NCBI GenBank assembly: GCA_031267645.1
Contig: JAIRYW010000025.1
Location: forward strand, 1-37,554
Reading direction: 5' to 3'
DNA from: Propionibacteriaceae bacterium
GTDB taxonomy: Bacteria > Actinomycetota > Actinomycetes > Propionibacteriales > Propionibacteriaceae
DNA: 37,554 nt
The translations under genes and the position numbers were made by a program. The notes below the pieces were generated by a model. The model did no database searches, was not told the origin of the DNA, and worked only from the letters and a program-made list of their open reading frames with translations. Position 1 is the stretch's first letter. Each line of letters opens with the position of its first letter. This document shows, piece after piece, positions 8,509 to 16,532 of the stretch.

Positions 8509-10080
8509 TCAGCGGTCGCGGTACTTCTCTTGGAAGGCCGTGACCGAGTCGAAGGCCTCGCCGTGCAGGGCGTCGAACAGACCCTTCCAGGTCTGATAGG
8601 CGTCCTCGTAGCGTTCCACCACGGCCGGGTCGGGCTCGTAGCGGCGCTTGACCTGGACCATGTTCTGGGCCGCCTCGGCGAAGTCTTTGTAGACCCCCAC
8701 GCCGACCGCCGCCACCATGGCGCAACCCAGCGCCGTGGCTTCCTCGCATTCCACCGTCTCACAGGGACGGTTGTAAATGTCGGCCTGCATCTGGCACCAG
8801 AACTCCGAGCGCGAGATGCCGCCGGTCAGGCGGATGACGCTGTAGTCCGGCACATTGGCGTCGACCATCGCCGTCAAGAGGTCCTTGATGTCGAAGCAGA
8901 CGCCCTCCATGGTGGCCCGGACCAGGTCGTTGCGGGTGTGGGCGAAGGTGAAGCCGGTGAAGGTGCCCCGGGCGTTCTCGTCGTAATGCGGCGTGTAGGC
9001 GCCGGACAGATAGGGCAGGAAGAAGACGCCGTTGGCCCCGGGCGGCGACTTCTTGGCCGCCTGGGTCAAGAAGTCATAGACCTCCAGGCCGAGGTAACGG
9101 GCGGTCAACTCCTCGACGTCGCAGAACTCCTGCTTGACCCACTTGAAGGCGCTGCCGGCGGCGTTGGACTGCGACTCCAACTCGTAGATGCCGTCCGGGG
9201 TGCCGACGATGTAGCACTTCCGCTCGGGGTCGCGCAGCAACTTGGCCGACTTACCGGCCGTGATGCCGGCCGTGCCGCCGCAGGCGTAACCCATGCCCTC
9301 GGACACGCAGCCACAGCCCAGGCAGCCGGACTGCTGGTCGCCGGTGCCCATCACCAGCGGGGTGCCGACGGCCAGACCGGTGGCGGCGGCCACCTGGGGG
9401 GTGACCTGCCCGATGATCTGGCCGGACTGGCGCAGGGGGGCCAACTTGTCCATGTCGACGCCGAAGGCGTCGCAGATCTTGGGCGAGTACTGGAAGGTCT
9501 CGTCGTTCAAGGTCAGCCAAGGCGTGTCGTTGAGGTCGTCGTAGTAGTCGTCGGCCCCGTAGGCCCCGGTCAGCAAGCCCATGACGGTGTGGATCCGGGT
9601 GGCCTGGGCGTACAGCTCCGGCTTGTTCTCCATCAGCCAGACCAAACGGGTGCTGGAGGCGACCGTGCCCAGGGGCATGCCGCAGAGGTCGTAGTGGTCG
9701 GCCAGACTCATGCCCTTGGCGGCCAGCTTGTCGGCCATCAGCTGCAGCACCTCGGCCCCGCGCAGGTCCTGCCAGATCATGATCGGGTGGGTGAAGCCGC
9801 CCTCGGCGTCGCGCGTCATCATGGTGCCTCGGAACATGTCGAAGCTGATGCCGGCGATCTCCTCGGGATCGATCTCAGTGGCCTGCAAGGCCCGCCGGGT
9901 CGACTCGTACAAGGTCTCGATCAAGGCCGGGCCGTCGCACTCGACTCGACCCACGCCGGGGTAGGTCAGCGGATTCATGACCTGGCCGTAACCGATCATG
10001 GTCCCTTTGAAATCGAATATCACCGTCCGACTGCTGGTGGTGCCGCAATCGACGCCTACTAAATACTTCTTCTCGGGCAT
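8509..10080 (-). CDS. FGGY-family carbohydrate/polyol kinase, glycerol-kinase related but with an altered substrate motif
   Basis: This 523-aa cytosolic kinase has two actin-like ATPase domains. The N-terminal phosphate loop is GVDCGTTSSRTVIFD (D11). The catalytic aspartate is D248 in GTGDQQSGCLG. The FGGY C-terminal signature is in LTGGISRSEFWCQMQADIYNRP. Overall it aligns with glycerol kinase (for example IWQDLRGAE against VWQCRRTAE). However, the glycerol-binding Arg-Glu pair, NQRET in E. coli GlpK, reads MFRGT here (R84, G85), and the usual Tyr of the PYFSGTK segment is not evident. Glycerol is therefore uncertain; another short polyol or ketose is possible. A strong AAAGGAG ribosome-binding site lies in an AT-rich patch before the ATG. 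It is 58 nt downstream of the GlpA-type gene. The protein is richer in Lys, Tyr and Asn than its neighbours, which may hint at transfer. Confidence 0.85.
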   Translation of the reverse strand: MPEKKYLVGVDCGTTSSRTVIFDFKGTMIGYGQVMNPLTYPGVGRVECDGPALIETLYESTRRALQATEIDPEEIAGISFDMFRGTMMTRDAEGGFTHPIMIWQDLRGAEVLQLMADKLAAKGMSLADHYDLCGMPLGTVASSTRLVWLMENKPELYAQATRIHTVMGLLTGAYGADDYYDDLNDTPWLTLNDETFQYSPKICDAFGVDMDKLAPLRQSGQIIGQVTPQVAAATGLAVGTPLVMGTGDQQSGCLGCGCVSEGMGYACGGTAGITAGKSAKLLRDPERKCYIVGTPDGIYELESQSNAAGSAFKWVKQEFCDVEELTARYLGLEVYDFLTQAAKKSPPGANGVFFLPYLSGAYTPHYDENARGTFTGFTFAHTRNDLVRATMEGVCFDIKDLLTAMVDANVPDYSVIRLTGGISRSEFWCQMQADIYNRPCETVECEEATALGCAMVAAVGVGVYKDFAEAAQNMVQVKRRYEPDPAVVERYEDAYQTWKGLFDALHGEAFDSVTAFQEKYRDR

Positions 10081-10138
10081 ATCATCTCCTTTGCTAATTG
10101 CCCTCTCTCAGTCGCGCCACGACGGGTCTGGGACCGGT

Positions 10139-11710
10139 TCAAAGCACCGTCGGACCGGACTGAGGCAGATGGTCGAGGTCGAGAGTTCCGACCAGGATCC
10201 AATGGTTAAGCGCAGTTTGTTTGAGCTGGTCGCCGTAGAGGACCGGCCACAGCCCGATCCAGCGGTTGGCCAAGAAACGCCTCAGCGCTGCCACCGCCCG
10301 CTCGGGCGTCATGGCCTCGGCCTGGCAGGCCGCCCCGACCGCCCGCCAAGAGCAGAAGCCGCCCTGGCACAGCCCCATGCCCAAGCGGGTCTGCCGGCGC
10401 AGATCGTCCAGCGAGGCGTCCGGGTTCTGGTCCAGGAAGTCGACCACGGTCCGAGCCGAGACCAATTCGCATTCGCAGACGATCTGGTCGGCGTCGCGCC
10501 GCTGGTTGGTCTCGAGGCGGCTGGCCAAGCGATAAGTCCGGCCCGACTCGGATCCCGGCACGGCCTCCTGGTCGGTCCGGCAGTCCCGTTCCTGGCCCAA
10601 CTGGCGACAGACCGCGTCCACCACGTTACGGGCCATCAGCCGGTACGTCGTCAGCTTGCCCCCGCCGATGGTCATGAGACCGGCCACGCCGTCGCGGCTG
10701 CCGTGGTCGATCACCGACATGCCCCGGCTCATGTGCCGGGTGTCGGACTCGGACACCCGCGCGTCCTTGATCAAGGGCCGGGCCCCGGCCCAGGCGTGCA
10801 TGGCCCGGGCCTGACGGAAGCCGGGCACCAACAATTCGGCGCAGTCCAGCATCTTCTGCACCTCGGCCCGGGGGATGGCCAGGTCGTCCGGCTGGTCCAC
10901 CTTGATGTCGGTGGTGCCGATGACGCAGGTGGTGTGGACCGGGATGACGATGTCGCCGTCGGCCGGCTTGACCAAGTGGTTGACCATGCGGTTGACCAGG
11001 CGATGGCCCATCGCCACCATGACGCCCCGGCCGGGCACCACGGCGACGTCGTCGACCCCGGCCAGACGCGCCACCTGGCCGGCCCAGGGGCCGGAGGCGT
11101 TGATCAAGAAGTCGCAGTCGATGACGACTTCCTCGTCCCGGCGACGGTCCAGGCAGCGCACGGCCTGGACTCGGCCGGACACCACCTCGACGCCGGTCAG
11201 GACGGTGTAGGTCAGGACCTGGGCCCCGTGGGCCTGTGCCGACCGGACCGCGCCCCAGCACAGCTTCCAGACGTCGACGGTGGCGTCATGGACCGACATC
11301 ACGCGCTCGGTGCACGGGTTGATCCTGGGCTCCAGGCGCAGCGCCTCGGCCAAGGACAGTTCTTGGCAGGGCATGCCGGCGATCTTGGCCCCGGCCACGA
11401 ATCGGTCGGGGAACTCGGGATCGTCGCCGGCCACCGAGATGAAGAAACCACCGGTGGTCTCGACCGCGTCGGCGTGGATCCGGGTGATGATGGAATTCTC
11501 TTGGACGCATTCGGCGGCCGAGCCGGGGTCGGCCACGACGTAACGGCCGCCCGAGTGGACGGCGCCGTGGAAGCGTCCGGAGGTGCCTTGGGCGATGTCG
11601 CCGCGCTCCACCAAAACGGCTTTGAAACCGCGCATGGCGCAGTCCCGCACGATGCCACAGCCGGTCGCGCCGCCGCCCACCACGACGATCTCAGCGGTCA
11701 ATCTGCGCAA
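10139..11710 (-). CDS. glpA: GlpA-type FAD-dependent (anaerobic) glycerol-3-phosphate dehydrogenase large subunit
   Basis: This 523-aa flavoprotein matches E. coli GlpA end to end. FAD is bound by EIVVVGGGATGCGIVRDCAMRG, with HGAVHSGGRYVV and the GGGKLTTYRLMA motif of the GlpA/GlpD family further on. The C-terminal BFD-like [2Fe-2S] domain has C412-x-C414 (CECEL) and C448-x4-C453 (CQGGFC). I start at TTG 11710: GGGAGG lies 7 nt upstream, and the 52 codons of open frame before it look non-coding. The family oxidises sn-glycerol-3-P to DHAP and passes electrons, via GlpB and GlpC, to menaquinone. Neither partner is adjacent here, which is unusual. With the following kinase it forms a two-gene kinase/dehydrogenase module for glycerol or a related polyol phosphate. 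Confidence 0.88.
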   Translation of the reverse strand: MRRLTAEIVVVGGGATGCGIVRDCAMRGFKAVLVERGDIAQGTSGRFHGAVHSGGRYVVADPGSAAECVQENSIITRIHADAVETTGGFFISVAGDDPEFPDRFVAGAKIAGMPCQELSLAEALRLEPRINPCTERVMSVHDATVDVWKLCWGAVRSAQAHGAQVLTYTVLTGVEVVSGRVQAVRCLDRRRDEEVVIDCDFLINASGPWAGQVARLAGVDDVAVVPGRGVMVAMGHRLVNRMVNHLVKPADGDIVIPVHTTCVIGTTDIKVDQPDDLAIPRAEVQKMLDCAELLVPGFRQARAMHAWAGARPLIKDARVSESDTRHMSRGMSVIDHGSRDGVAGLMTIGGGKLTTYRLMARNVVDAVCRQLGQERDCRTDQEAVPGSESGRTYRLASRLETNQRRDADQIVCECELVSARTVVDFLDQNPDASLDDLRRQTRLGMGLCQGGFCSWRAVGAACQAEAMTPERAVAALRRFLANRWIGLWPVLYGDQLKQTALNHWILVGTLDLDHLPQSGPTVL

Positions 11711-12168
11711 TTCAAAGCCTCCCTTCGGATCCCTCGGACGACCCGGTCGACCTCGACCAGGGGCCGGGCCGGCGAACCAGGCGACCCGACCGGGCGGACC
11801 AAGCGGTCGGAGCCCAGTCCCGCCGGTGGTCGCGCCCCCGCCCGATGAAGGCACGGCCACCGCCATTTGAATTCATGGGCGCGAGGACACCGCGGAATAA
11901 CTGATTGATAAACCAGCTCTCGTCTTCATTGACCGACTTTGGAGGGCATTTTAATCGCCCGCTCTGGAACTCTGTCAATGCTTTCGCTAATCCAACATAA
12001 TGTACGAACGCAATAACATCGCGTCTCGCTCTGGTGGGCGCCCGCGCCGCACTTGGCTTGACCGCCGGGGCGTCGGGGCCGTCCACAGGCCGGGGGGAAC
12101 GCGGTCGGCCCGTCCCCAGGCCGGGCCCAGTCCGACCGCCCGCCGGCCCGGCCGGCCATGGTCTGGGC
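11711..12168. other. 458-nt divergent intergenic region between glpA (-) and the M23 peptidase gene (+)
   Basis: About 130 nt in the middle (11870-12010) are clearly more AT-rich than the rest of the window. They carry the best promoter match toward glpA plus a weak one in the other direction (CTGTCA, 18-nt spacer, CATAAT at 11996-12001). The glpA side is a leader of about 230 nt. The M23 side (12010-12168) is very GC-rich and shows no coding character. No RNA gene or riboswitch was recognised. Confidence 0.55.
11948..11978 (-). promoter_or_regulatory. Promoter for the glpA-kinase operon (TTGACA, 19-nt spacer, TAAAAT)
   Basis: On the minus strand a perfect -35 hexamer TTGACA (11973-11978) is followed after 19 nt by TAAAAT (11948-11953). 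The spacer is longer than the usual 17 nt, which often goes with activator control. The transcript would start near 11941, leaving a leader of about 230 nt before the TTG start of glpA. Confidence 0.5.
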
Positions 12169-13095
12169 GTGAGAAAAGCCATCGTCCTCGTTCTGGCCGT
12201 CGTCTTGGCCGGGGCCGGCCCCGGCCGGGTGGCCCAGGGCGACCCGGGGCCGTCGGCCCAGTCCCCGCTGCCCGGCCCTCTGACCCGTCGCTTCGACCCG
12301 CCGGACCAGCCCTGGGTATCCGGGCACCGGGGCGTCGACCTGGCCGGCGACCCCGGCCAACCGGTTTTGGCGGCTCTGGACGGCGTGGTCCACTTCGCCG
12401 GCCAAGTGGCCGGCCGCGGATTGGTCAGTTTGGACCACGGCGACCTCTCGACCACCTACGAGCCGTTGGAACCGCTGGTCCAGACCGGCCAGACGGTGGC
12501 GGCCGGCGACGTCATCGGCCTGCTCGTCCCGGGCCATCTGGGCTGTTCCGTGCTGGCCTGTCTGCACTTCGGGGCCCGGCGGGGCCAGACCTACATCGAC
12601 CCGCTCAGCCTGCTGCCCGACCGTCAGGTCCGGCTGATCCCGGCCAGCGCCGCCCAGGCCGCGTTTCAGCGCCAGGCCGAGCGGGCCCGACTGTTGGCCT
12701 CCGGCCTGCGGACCCCGGTCCAAGGCCAGGTCAGCTCCCCCTTCGGGCTCCGCCTGCACCCCATCCTGGGGGTTTGGAAATTGCACGACGGGATCGACCT
12801 GGCGGCACCTTGCGGAGCTCCGCTGGCGGCCGCCCAATCCGGCCGAGTGGTCCAGGTCGGCTTCGACTCGGCTTACGGGAACCGCCTTCTGATCGACCAT
12901 GGCCAGGTCCAGGGCCACCATCTGGTGACGGGGTACAACCACGCCCAGGCCTTCGACCTGGCGGTCGGCCAGACGGTGACGGCGGGCCAGACGGTGGGCT
13001 CGGTCGGCAGCACCGGGCTGTCGACCGGCTGCCACCTCCACTTCCAGGTCTGGGTCGACGGTCGACTGGTCGACCCGGCCCAGTTCCTGCCTTGA
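12169..13095 (+). CDS. Secreted protein with two tandem M23 (LytM-type) peptidase domains
   Basis: This 308-aa exported protein probably hydrolyses peptidoglycan peptides. GTG 12169 is chosen because it begins a clean signal peptide (VRKAIVLVLAVVLAGAGPG); earlier codons are low-complexity. The first M23 domain (about 35-150) has HRGVDLA and CLHFGARRG, with Cys where the H-x-H motif has its first His. That form is common in the rpsB-linked actinobacterial M23 family. A linker rich in Ala, Gln and Arg follows. The second domain (about 185-305) has LHDGIDLAAPCG, YGNRLLIDHG and a complete HLHFQV, so it looks catalytically intact. The usual rpsB-linked homologue has only one domain. Convergent with xerC. 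Confidence 0.88.
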   Translation: MRKAIVLVLAVVLAGAGPGRVAQGDPGPSAQSPLPGPLTRRFDPPDQPWVSGHRGVDLAGDPGQPVLAALDGVVHFAGQVAGRGLVSLDHGDLSTTYEPLEPLVQTGQTVAAGDVIGLLVPGHLGCSVLACLHFGARRGQTYIDPLSLLPDRQVRLIPASAAQAAFQRQAERARLLASGLRTPVQGQVSSPFGLRLHPILGVWKLHDGIDLAAPCGAPLAAAQSGRVVQVGFDSAYGNRLLIDHGQVQGHHLVTGYNHAQAFDLAVGQTVTAGQTVGSVGSTGLSTGCHLHFQVWVDGRLVDPAQFLP

Positions 13096-13113
13096 CCTAG
13101 ACCTAAGTTCCCA

Positions 13114-13129
13114 CCGGCCCGGGCGCCGG
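13114..13129. terminator. Short hairpin between the convergent M23 and xerC genes
   Basis: CCGGC (13114-13118) pairs with GCCGG (13125-13129) in the 35-nt gap between the two convergent stop codons. The stem is short and no T-run follows, so this is only a candidate bidirectional terminator. Confidence 0.3.
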
Positions 13130-13130
13130 G

Positions 13131-14051
13131 TCAGGCCCGCGGGTGGGCTTGTTCGAAAACCGCCCGCAGCCGCTCCGAGGTGACGTGGGTGTACAGCTGG
13201 GTGGTGGCGACGGAGGCGTGGCCCAACACCTCTTGGACCGTCCTGAGGTCGGCCCCGCCCTCCAGCAGGTGGGTGGCCATGGCGTGGCGCAAACCGTGCG
13301 GGCCGAGGTCGGGGGCCCCGTCCACCAGGCCCAGGGCGCGGTGGACCAGCCGCCGCACCACCCGCGGGTCGATCCGGGCCCCGGCCCTCAGGCCCAGGAA
13401 GAGGGCCCGGCCGGAGCGGGCCGTGGCCACTTCGGCGCGCCGGCCCAGCCAGGTCTCGACCGCCCGCCAGGCCGGGTCGCCCAACGGGACCGAGCGTTCC
13501 TTGTCGCCCTTGCCTAGGACTCGGGCCAGGCCGCGGGCCCGATCCAGCGAGTCGAGCTCCAGACCGCACAGCTCGGCCACCCGGACGCCGCTGGCGTAGA
13601 GCACTTCCAAGATGGCCAGATCGCGGGCCGCCTCGGCCGTGTCCTCCTCGCCCAGACGGTCCGACAACGCCTCCATCAACCGGCGGGCCTCGGTTTGGCT
13701 CAAGCCGGCCGGCAAGCGGCGGCGGACCTTGATCGAGCCCAGGGCGGCGCTGGGGTCGGCCGAGGCCTGACCGGTCCGGACCGCCCAAGCCCAGAAACCA
13801 CGCAAAGCGGCTTGCCGCCGTTGGCCGGTGCCCCGGCTGAGTCCGCTTTGCAGGCCGTCGGCCAACCAAGCCCGCAGGTCGCGCGGGCCGATCTGGTCCA
13901 ACCGGCTCAGTCCGCGCCCGGCCAGGAAGTCGATCAAGCGGGTCAGGTCGCCGCCGTAGGCCCGCCGCGTGGCGGGCGAGACGTTGCGGTCGGACAGCTG
14001 CTCCAGATAGGCGGGCAGCAAGTCGGCCAGGCGGGCGTCGCTCACCTTCAC
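13131..14051 (-). CDS. xerC: Tyrosine recombinase XerC
   Basis: This 306-aa site-specific recombinase resolves chromosome dimers at dif together with XerD. The N-terminal SAM-like DNA-binding domain (about 10-95) is followed by the catalytic domain with all five key positions visible: Arg in ASGVRVAEL, Lys in [11 protein letters not shown]-x2-R in [15 protein letters not shown], His in [10 protein letters not shown], and the nucleophile Tyr in QLYTHV. The length and the position next to the M23/rpsB block are typical of actinobacterial XerC. It is divergent from def by 62 nt. Nothing suggests a phage integrase: it has a housekeeping location and no attachment-site repeats. Confidence 0.94.
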   Translation of the reverse strand: MKVSDARLADLLPAYLEQLSDRNVSPATRRAYGGDLTRLIDFLAGRGLSRLDQIGPRDLRAWLADGLQSGLSRGTGQRRQAALRGFWAWAVRTGQASADPSAALGSIKVRRRLPAGLSQTEARRLMEALSDRLGEEDTAEAARDLAILEVLYASGVRVAELCGLELDSLDRARGLARVLGKGDKERSVPLGDPAWRAVETWLGRRAEVATARSGRALFLGLRAGARIDPRVVRRLVHRALGLVDGAPDLGPHGLRHAMATHLLEGGADLRTVQEVLGHASVATTQLYTHVTSERLRAVFEQAHPRA

Positions 14052-14099
14052 AGCCTGGGCCGACCCACCGGCCGGGGCAAGCGCCGCGCCGACGAATCG

Positions 14100-14105
14100 T
14101 ATAAC
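14100..14105 (+). promoter_or_regulatory. -10 box (TATAAC) of a probably leaderless def transcript
   Basis: TATAAC lies 8 nt before the GTG start of def and is the only AT-rich hexamer in the xerC-def gap. A start site about 7 nt downstream falls at or 2-3 nt before the GTG, with no room for a Shine-Dalgarno. No clear -35 box was seen. Confidence 0.5.
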
Positions 14106-14113
14106 CTGACCGC

Positions 14114-14755
14114 GTGCCAGAGCCGACCTCGACCGAGACCACGCCTTTGGGGAGTCTGCTCCAAGGTGGGCGAGTTCTTCGCATCACCCGCTGGGGCGAG
14201 TCCGTCCTGCACCGGCCCACCCGGCCGGTCGTGAGCTTCGACGCCGCCTTCCATGATCTCTTGCGTGACATGTTCGCCACCATGTCGGCGGCCGACGGGG
14301 TCGGTTTGGCCTCGACCCAGGTCGGCGACGACCGTTCCTTCTTCATCTTCCGCTGCCCCGACGCCGACGGCCGGGTCTTGGTCGGAGCGATCTGCAATCC
14401 GGTGGTGGAGCTGCCGACCGGACGAGACCGCCACCTGGTCAGCGAGGAGGAGGGCTGCCTGTCCTTGCCCGGGGCCTACGCTCCCCTGGCCCGGCCCGAC
14501 TGGGCCGTCTGCCGGGGCCAGGACCAGGACGGCCGGCCGCTCGAGATCGTCGGCAGCGGCCTGCTGGCCCGCTGCCTGCAGCATGAGACCGACCATCTGG
14601 GCGGCACCGTCTTCGGCGACCGGCTCAGCTCCCGGATGCGCGGCCGGCTCCAGACCAGCCACCAAGAGGTGTCCTACCGCTACCCGGCCGATTGGCCGGT
14701 CTCCCCCATCGAGCCCTTCCGCCCGGAGGGCGACCCGGCCGGCCCCAGCGCGTAA
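14114..14755 (+). CDS. def: Peptide deformylase
   Basis: This 213-aa metalloenzyme removes the formyl group from nascent N-terminal methionine. Motif 1 is [11 protein letters not shown] (62-71), motif 2 EEGCLSLP with metal ligand C115, and motif 3 QHETDH with H157, E158 and H161. The active site is complete. In motif 1 the classical GxGLAAxQ has Ser at the second Ala position (GLASTQ), a tolerated variant. The start is GTG, with a TATAAC box 8 nt upstream and no ribosome-binding site. The C-terminal tail of about 25 residues is proline-rich and is encoded by DNA that overlaps, on the opposite strand, the last 76 bp of the neighbouring methyltransferase gene. Confidence 0.94.
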   Translation: MPEPTSTETTPLGSLLQGGRVLRITRWGESVLHRPTRPVVSFDAAFHDLLRDMFATMSAADGVGLASTQVGDDRSFFIFRCPDADGRVLVGAICNPVVELPTGRDRHLVSEEEGCLSLPGAYAPLARPDWAVCRGQDQDGRPLEIVGSGLLARCLQHETDHLGGTVFGDRLSSRMRGRLQTSHQEVSYRYPADWPVSPIEPFRPEGDPAGPSA

Positions 14756-15555
14756 CAGGCGATGGCGGCCGCCGTCGCGACGTTGAGGGAGTCGAGGCCG
14801 CGCCACATCGGAATCCGGACCACCTGGTCGGCCGCCGCCAGCCACGACGGGCTCAGCCCCGGCCCCTCCGCCCCCAGTAGCAGGGCCGACCGGCCCTGGA
14901 CCGATTGAGCCGCCGCCTGAGCCAGGTCGACGGCGCCGGCCCCCGGCGACAGGGCGATCAGACTGAAACCGGCCTGGCGTAGACGATCCGGCAGGTCGAC
15001 GCCGGCCGCCGCCCGGGCCCAGGGCAGGACGAAGACCGCTCCCATCGAAGTTTTGACCGCCCGCCGGTAGAGCGGGTCGGCCGAACCGGCCGAGACCACC
15101 AGGCCGTCCCAGCCCAGGCCGGCCGCGCAGCGCACCACGGCGCCCAGGTTGGAGTGGTCGACCAAGTCCTCCACCACCACCAACCGGTCCAGCCCCAGCA
15201 GGTCGTCCAGACTCCAGAGTTGGCGCCGGCGCAAGGCGGCCAGGGCCCCGCGATGGACGTGGAAGCCGGTCAGGCCCTCGATCACGTCTGGCTCGGCCCG
15301 ATAGACCGGCGCCGCGGTGGCCGACCAGACATCGGCCAAGCGTTCCACCCAAGCCGGAGCCAGCAGGAAGGAGATCGGCTCGTACCCGGCCTCGACCGCC
15401 CGGCGCACCACCAACGGACCCTCGGCGATGAAACAGGCCTGACCGTCGGTCGTGCCACGCCGCAGACTGGCCTCACGCAAATCACGGTAATGCGCCAGCC
15501 GAGGATCGGCCGGATCCGTCAGATCGACCACCTGGTCCGGATTCAGACCCTCCAC
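14680..15555 (-). CDS. SPOUT (TrmH/SpoU) family RNA 2'-O-methyltransferase
   Basis: This 291-aa protein probably methylates a ribose in rRNA or tRNA. The N-terminal substrate-binding part (about 10-110) is followed by the knotted SPOUT domain. Motif 1 is VEDLVDHSNLGAVVRCAAGLG (Asn and Arg conserved), motif 2 LLLGAEGPGLS, and motif 3 RIPMWRGLDSLNVATAAAI with the S/N-L-N-V-A core. The start is GTG with an AGAGAGG site 10 nt upstream. It could be an RlmB- or TsnR-like rRNA enzyme; the RNA target cannot be told from sequence alone. Its last roughly 20 residues are outside the fold and overlap def by 76 bp on the opposite strand, which is unusual but leaves both genes open and intact. Confidence 0.87.
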   Translation of the reverse strand: MEGLNPDQVVDLTDPADPRLAHYRDLREASLRRGTTDGQACFIAEGPLVVRRAVEAGYEPISFLLAPAWVERLADVWSATAAPVYRAEPDVIEGLTGFHVHRGALAALRRRQLWSLDDLLGLDRLVVVEDLVDHSNLGAVVRCAAGLGWDGLVVSAGSADPLYRRAVKTSMGAVFVLPWARAAAGVDLPDRLRQAGFSLIALSPGAGAVDLAQAAAQSVQGRSALLLGAEGPGLSPSWLAAADQVVRIPMWRGLDSLNVATAAAIACYALGPAGSPSGRKGSMGETGQSAG

Positions 15556-15682
15556 CGCGGCCCGTCCTCTCTGGCCGATGGTCGCGTCCGGCCCCTCGGA
15601 CCAGGACTGGGCCAGGCCGGGAGCCAGCCCAGCCCATCGTTCCAGTTGACCCGCATCAGTCGGTCCGGCCTCCCTCCAGCTG

Positions 15683-16501
15683 TCAGACGCGGACGTCGGT
15701 CGAACCGGGCCGGGGCCCGGACACGGCCTGGGCCCACCAGCGGCCCTGGCGCCGGCCCAATTCCAGCGGCAGGTCGAAGGTCTGGCTCATCGTGGCGGCG
15801 GTCAAGGCCTCTGCGATCGGCCCGGCCGCCACCACCCGGCCGGCCTTCAGCAGCAGAGCGTGGGTGACGCCGAGCGGGATCTCCTCGACGTGGTGGGTGA
15901 CCAGGATCGAAGCCGGCGAACGGGGGTCCGAGGCCACGTCGGCCAGGGTCTCCAAGAGCAGCTCCCGCCCGGCCAGGTCGAGGCCGGCCGTGGGCTCGTC
16001 CAGGATCAGCAGCTCGGGGTCGGTCATCAAGGCGCGGGCGATCTGGACCCGTTTGCGCTCGCCCTCGGACAGGGTGCCGAAACGACGGGCGGACAGGTGG
16101 TCGACCCGCAGGGCCTCCATCAACAGTTCGGCCCGCCGCCGGTCGACCGCCAGGTAGTCCTCGCGCCAGCGGCCGAAGATGGCATAGGCGGCCGACATGA
16201 CGACGTCGCCGACTGGCTCCTGGGGCGGGATCTGGTCGGTCATGGCGGTCGAGCAGACGCCGATCCGAGGCCTCAACTCGAAGACGTCGACCCGGCCCAG
16301 CTCCTGGTCCAGCAGCCGGACCCGACCGCTGGTGGGGAAGAGGTTGGCTGACACGATCCGCATCAAGGTGGTCTTGCCCGCTCCGTTGGGCCCGATCACG
16401 ACCCAACGATCGGTCTCATCGACGGTCCAGTCGACCCGGTCCAACAGCAGCGACTGGCCCCGTCGGACGGTCACATCCTCCACATCGATGACGGCGTTCA
16501 T
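15683..16501 (-). CDS. ABC transporter ATP-binding protein, YlmA/ModF-like, no partner permease nearby
   Basis: A 272-aa single-domain ATPase. Walker A is GPNGAGKTT (about 38-46), the signature LSEGERKRVQIAR, Walker B LLILDEPTAGLDL, and the switch histidine lies in LVTHHVEEIP. The EIPLGVTHALLLKAGRVVAAG ending is characteristic of the YlmA-like group, whose substrate is not established. The signature has Glu instead of the usual Gly at its third position. I use ATG 16501 because it begins the conserved MNAVIDVEDVTVRRG and has a TAGATT -10-like box 7 nt upstream. It lies 31 nt beyond fabI. No membrane subunit is encoded in the flanks, so its partner or an unrelated role is open. Confidence 0.85.
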   Translation of the reverse strand: MNAVIDVEDVTVRRGQSLLLDRVDWTVDETDRWVVIGPNGAGKTTLMRIVSANLFPTSGRVRLLDQELGRVDVFELRPRIGVCSTAMTDQIPPQEPVGDVVMSAAYAIFGRWREDYLAVDRRRAELLMEALRVDHLSARRFGTLSEGERKRVQIARALMTDPELLILDEPTAGLDLAGRELLLETLADVASDPRSPASILVTHHVEEIPLGVTHALLLKAGRVVAAGPIAEALTAATMSQTFDLPLELGRRQGRWWAQAVSGPRPGSTDVRV

Positions 16502-16508
16502 GAGGGTC

Positions 16509-16514
16509 AATCTA
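16509..16514 (-). promoter_or_regulatory. -10-like box (TAGATT) just before the ABC ATPase gene
   Basis: TAGATT on the minus strand ends 7 nt before the ATG, the same geometry as at def, fabG and cobS. It would give a leaderless transcript independent of fabI. No -35 consensus was seen. Confidence 0.4.
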
Positions 16515-16532
16515 CCGGCCGGACCAGCTGGC

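Noticed and set aside
11711-11866. N-terminal extension of the GlpA-type protein by 52 codons
   Set aside because: The extra sequence is Gly/Pro/Arg-rich and unlike the family, and a GGGAGG site sits ideally before the TTG at 11710.
13131-14051. xerC as a phage or island integrase
   Set aside because: It has the standard XerC length and a conserved chromosomal neighbourhood; no tRNA or attachment-site repeat is nearby.
11926-14397. An 823-codon minus-strand open frame over the M23 and xerC region
   Set aside because: It covers the M23 gene in antisense and xerC in another frame; both of those have clear active-site motifs, while this frame is Arg/Gly/Pro-rich noise.
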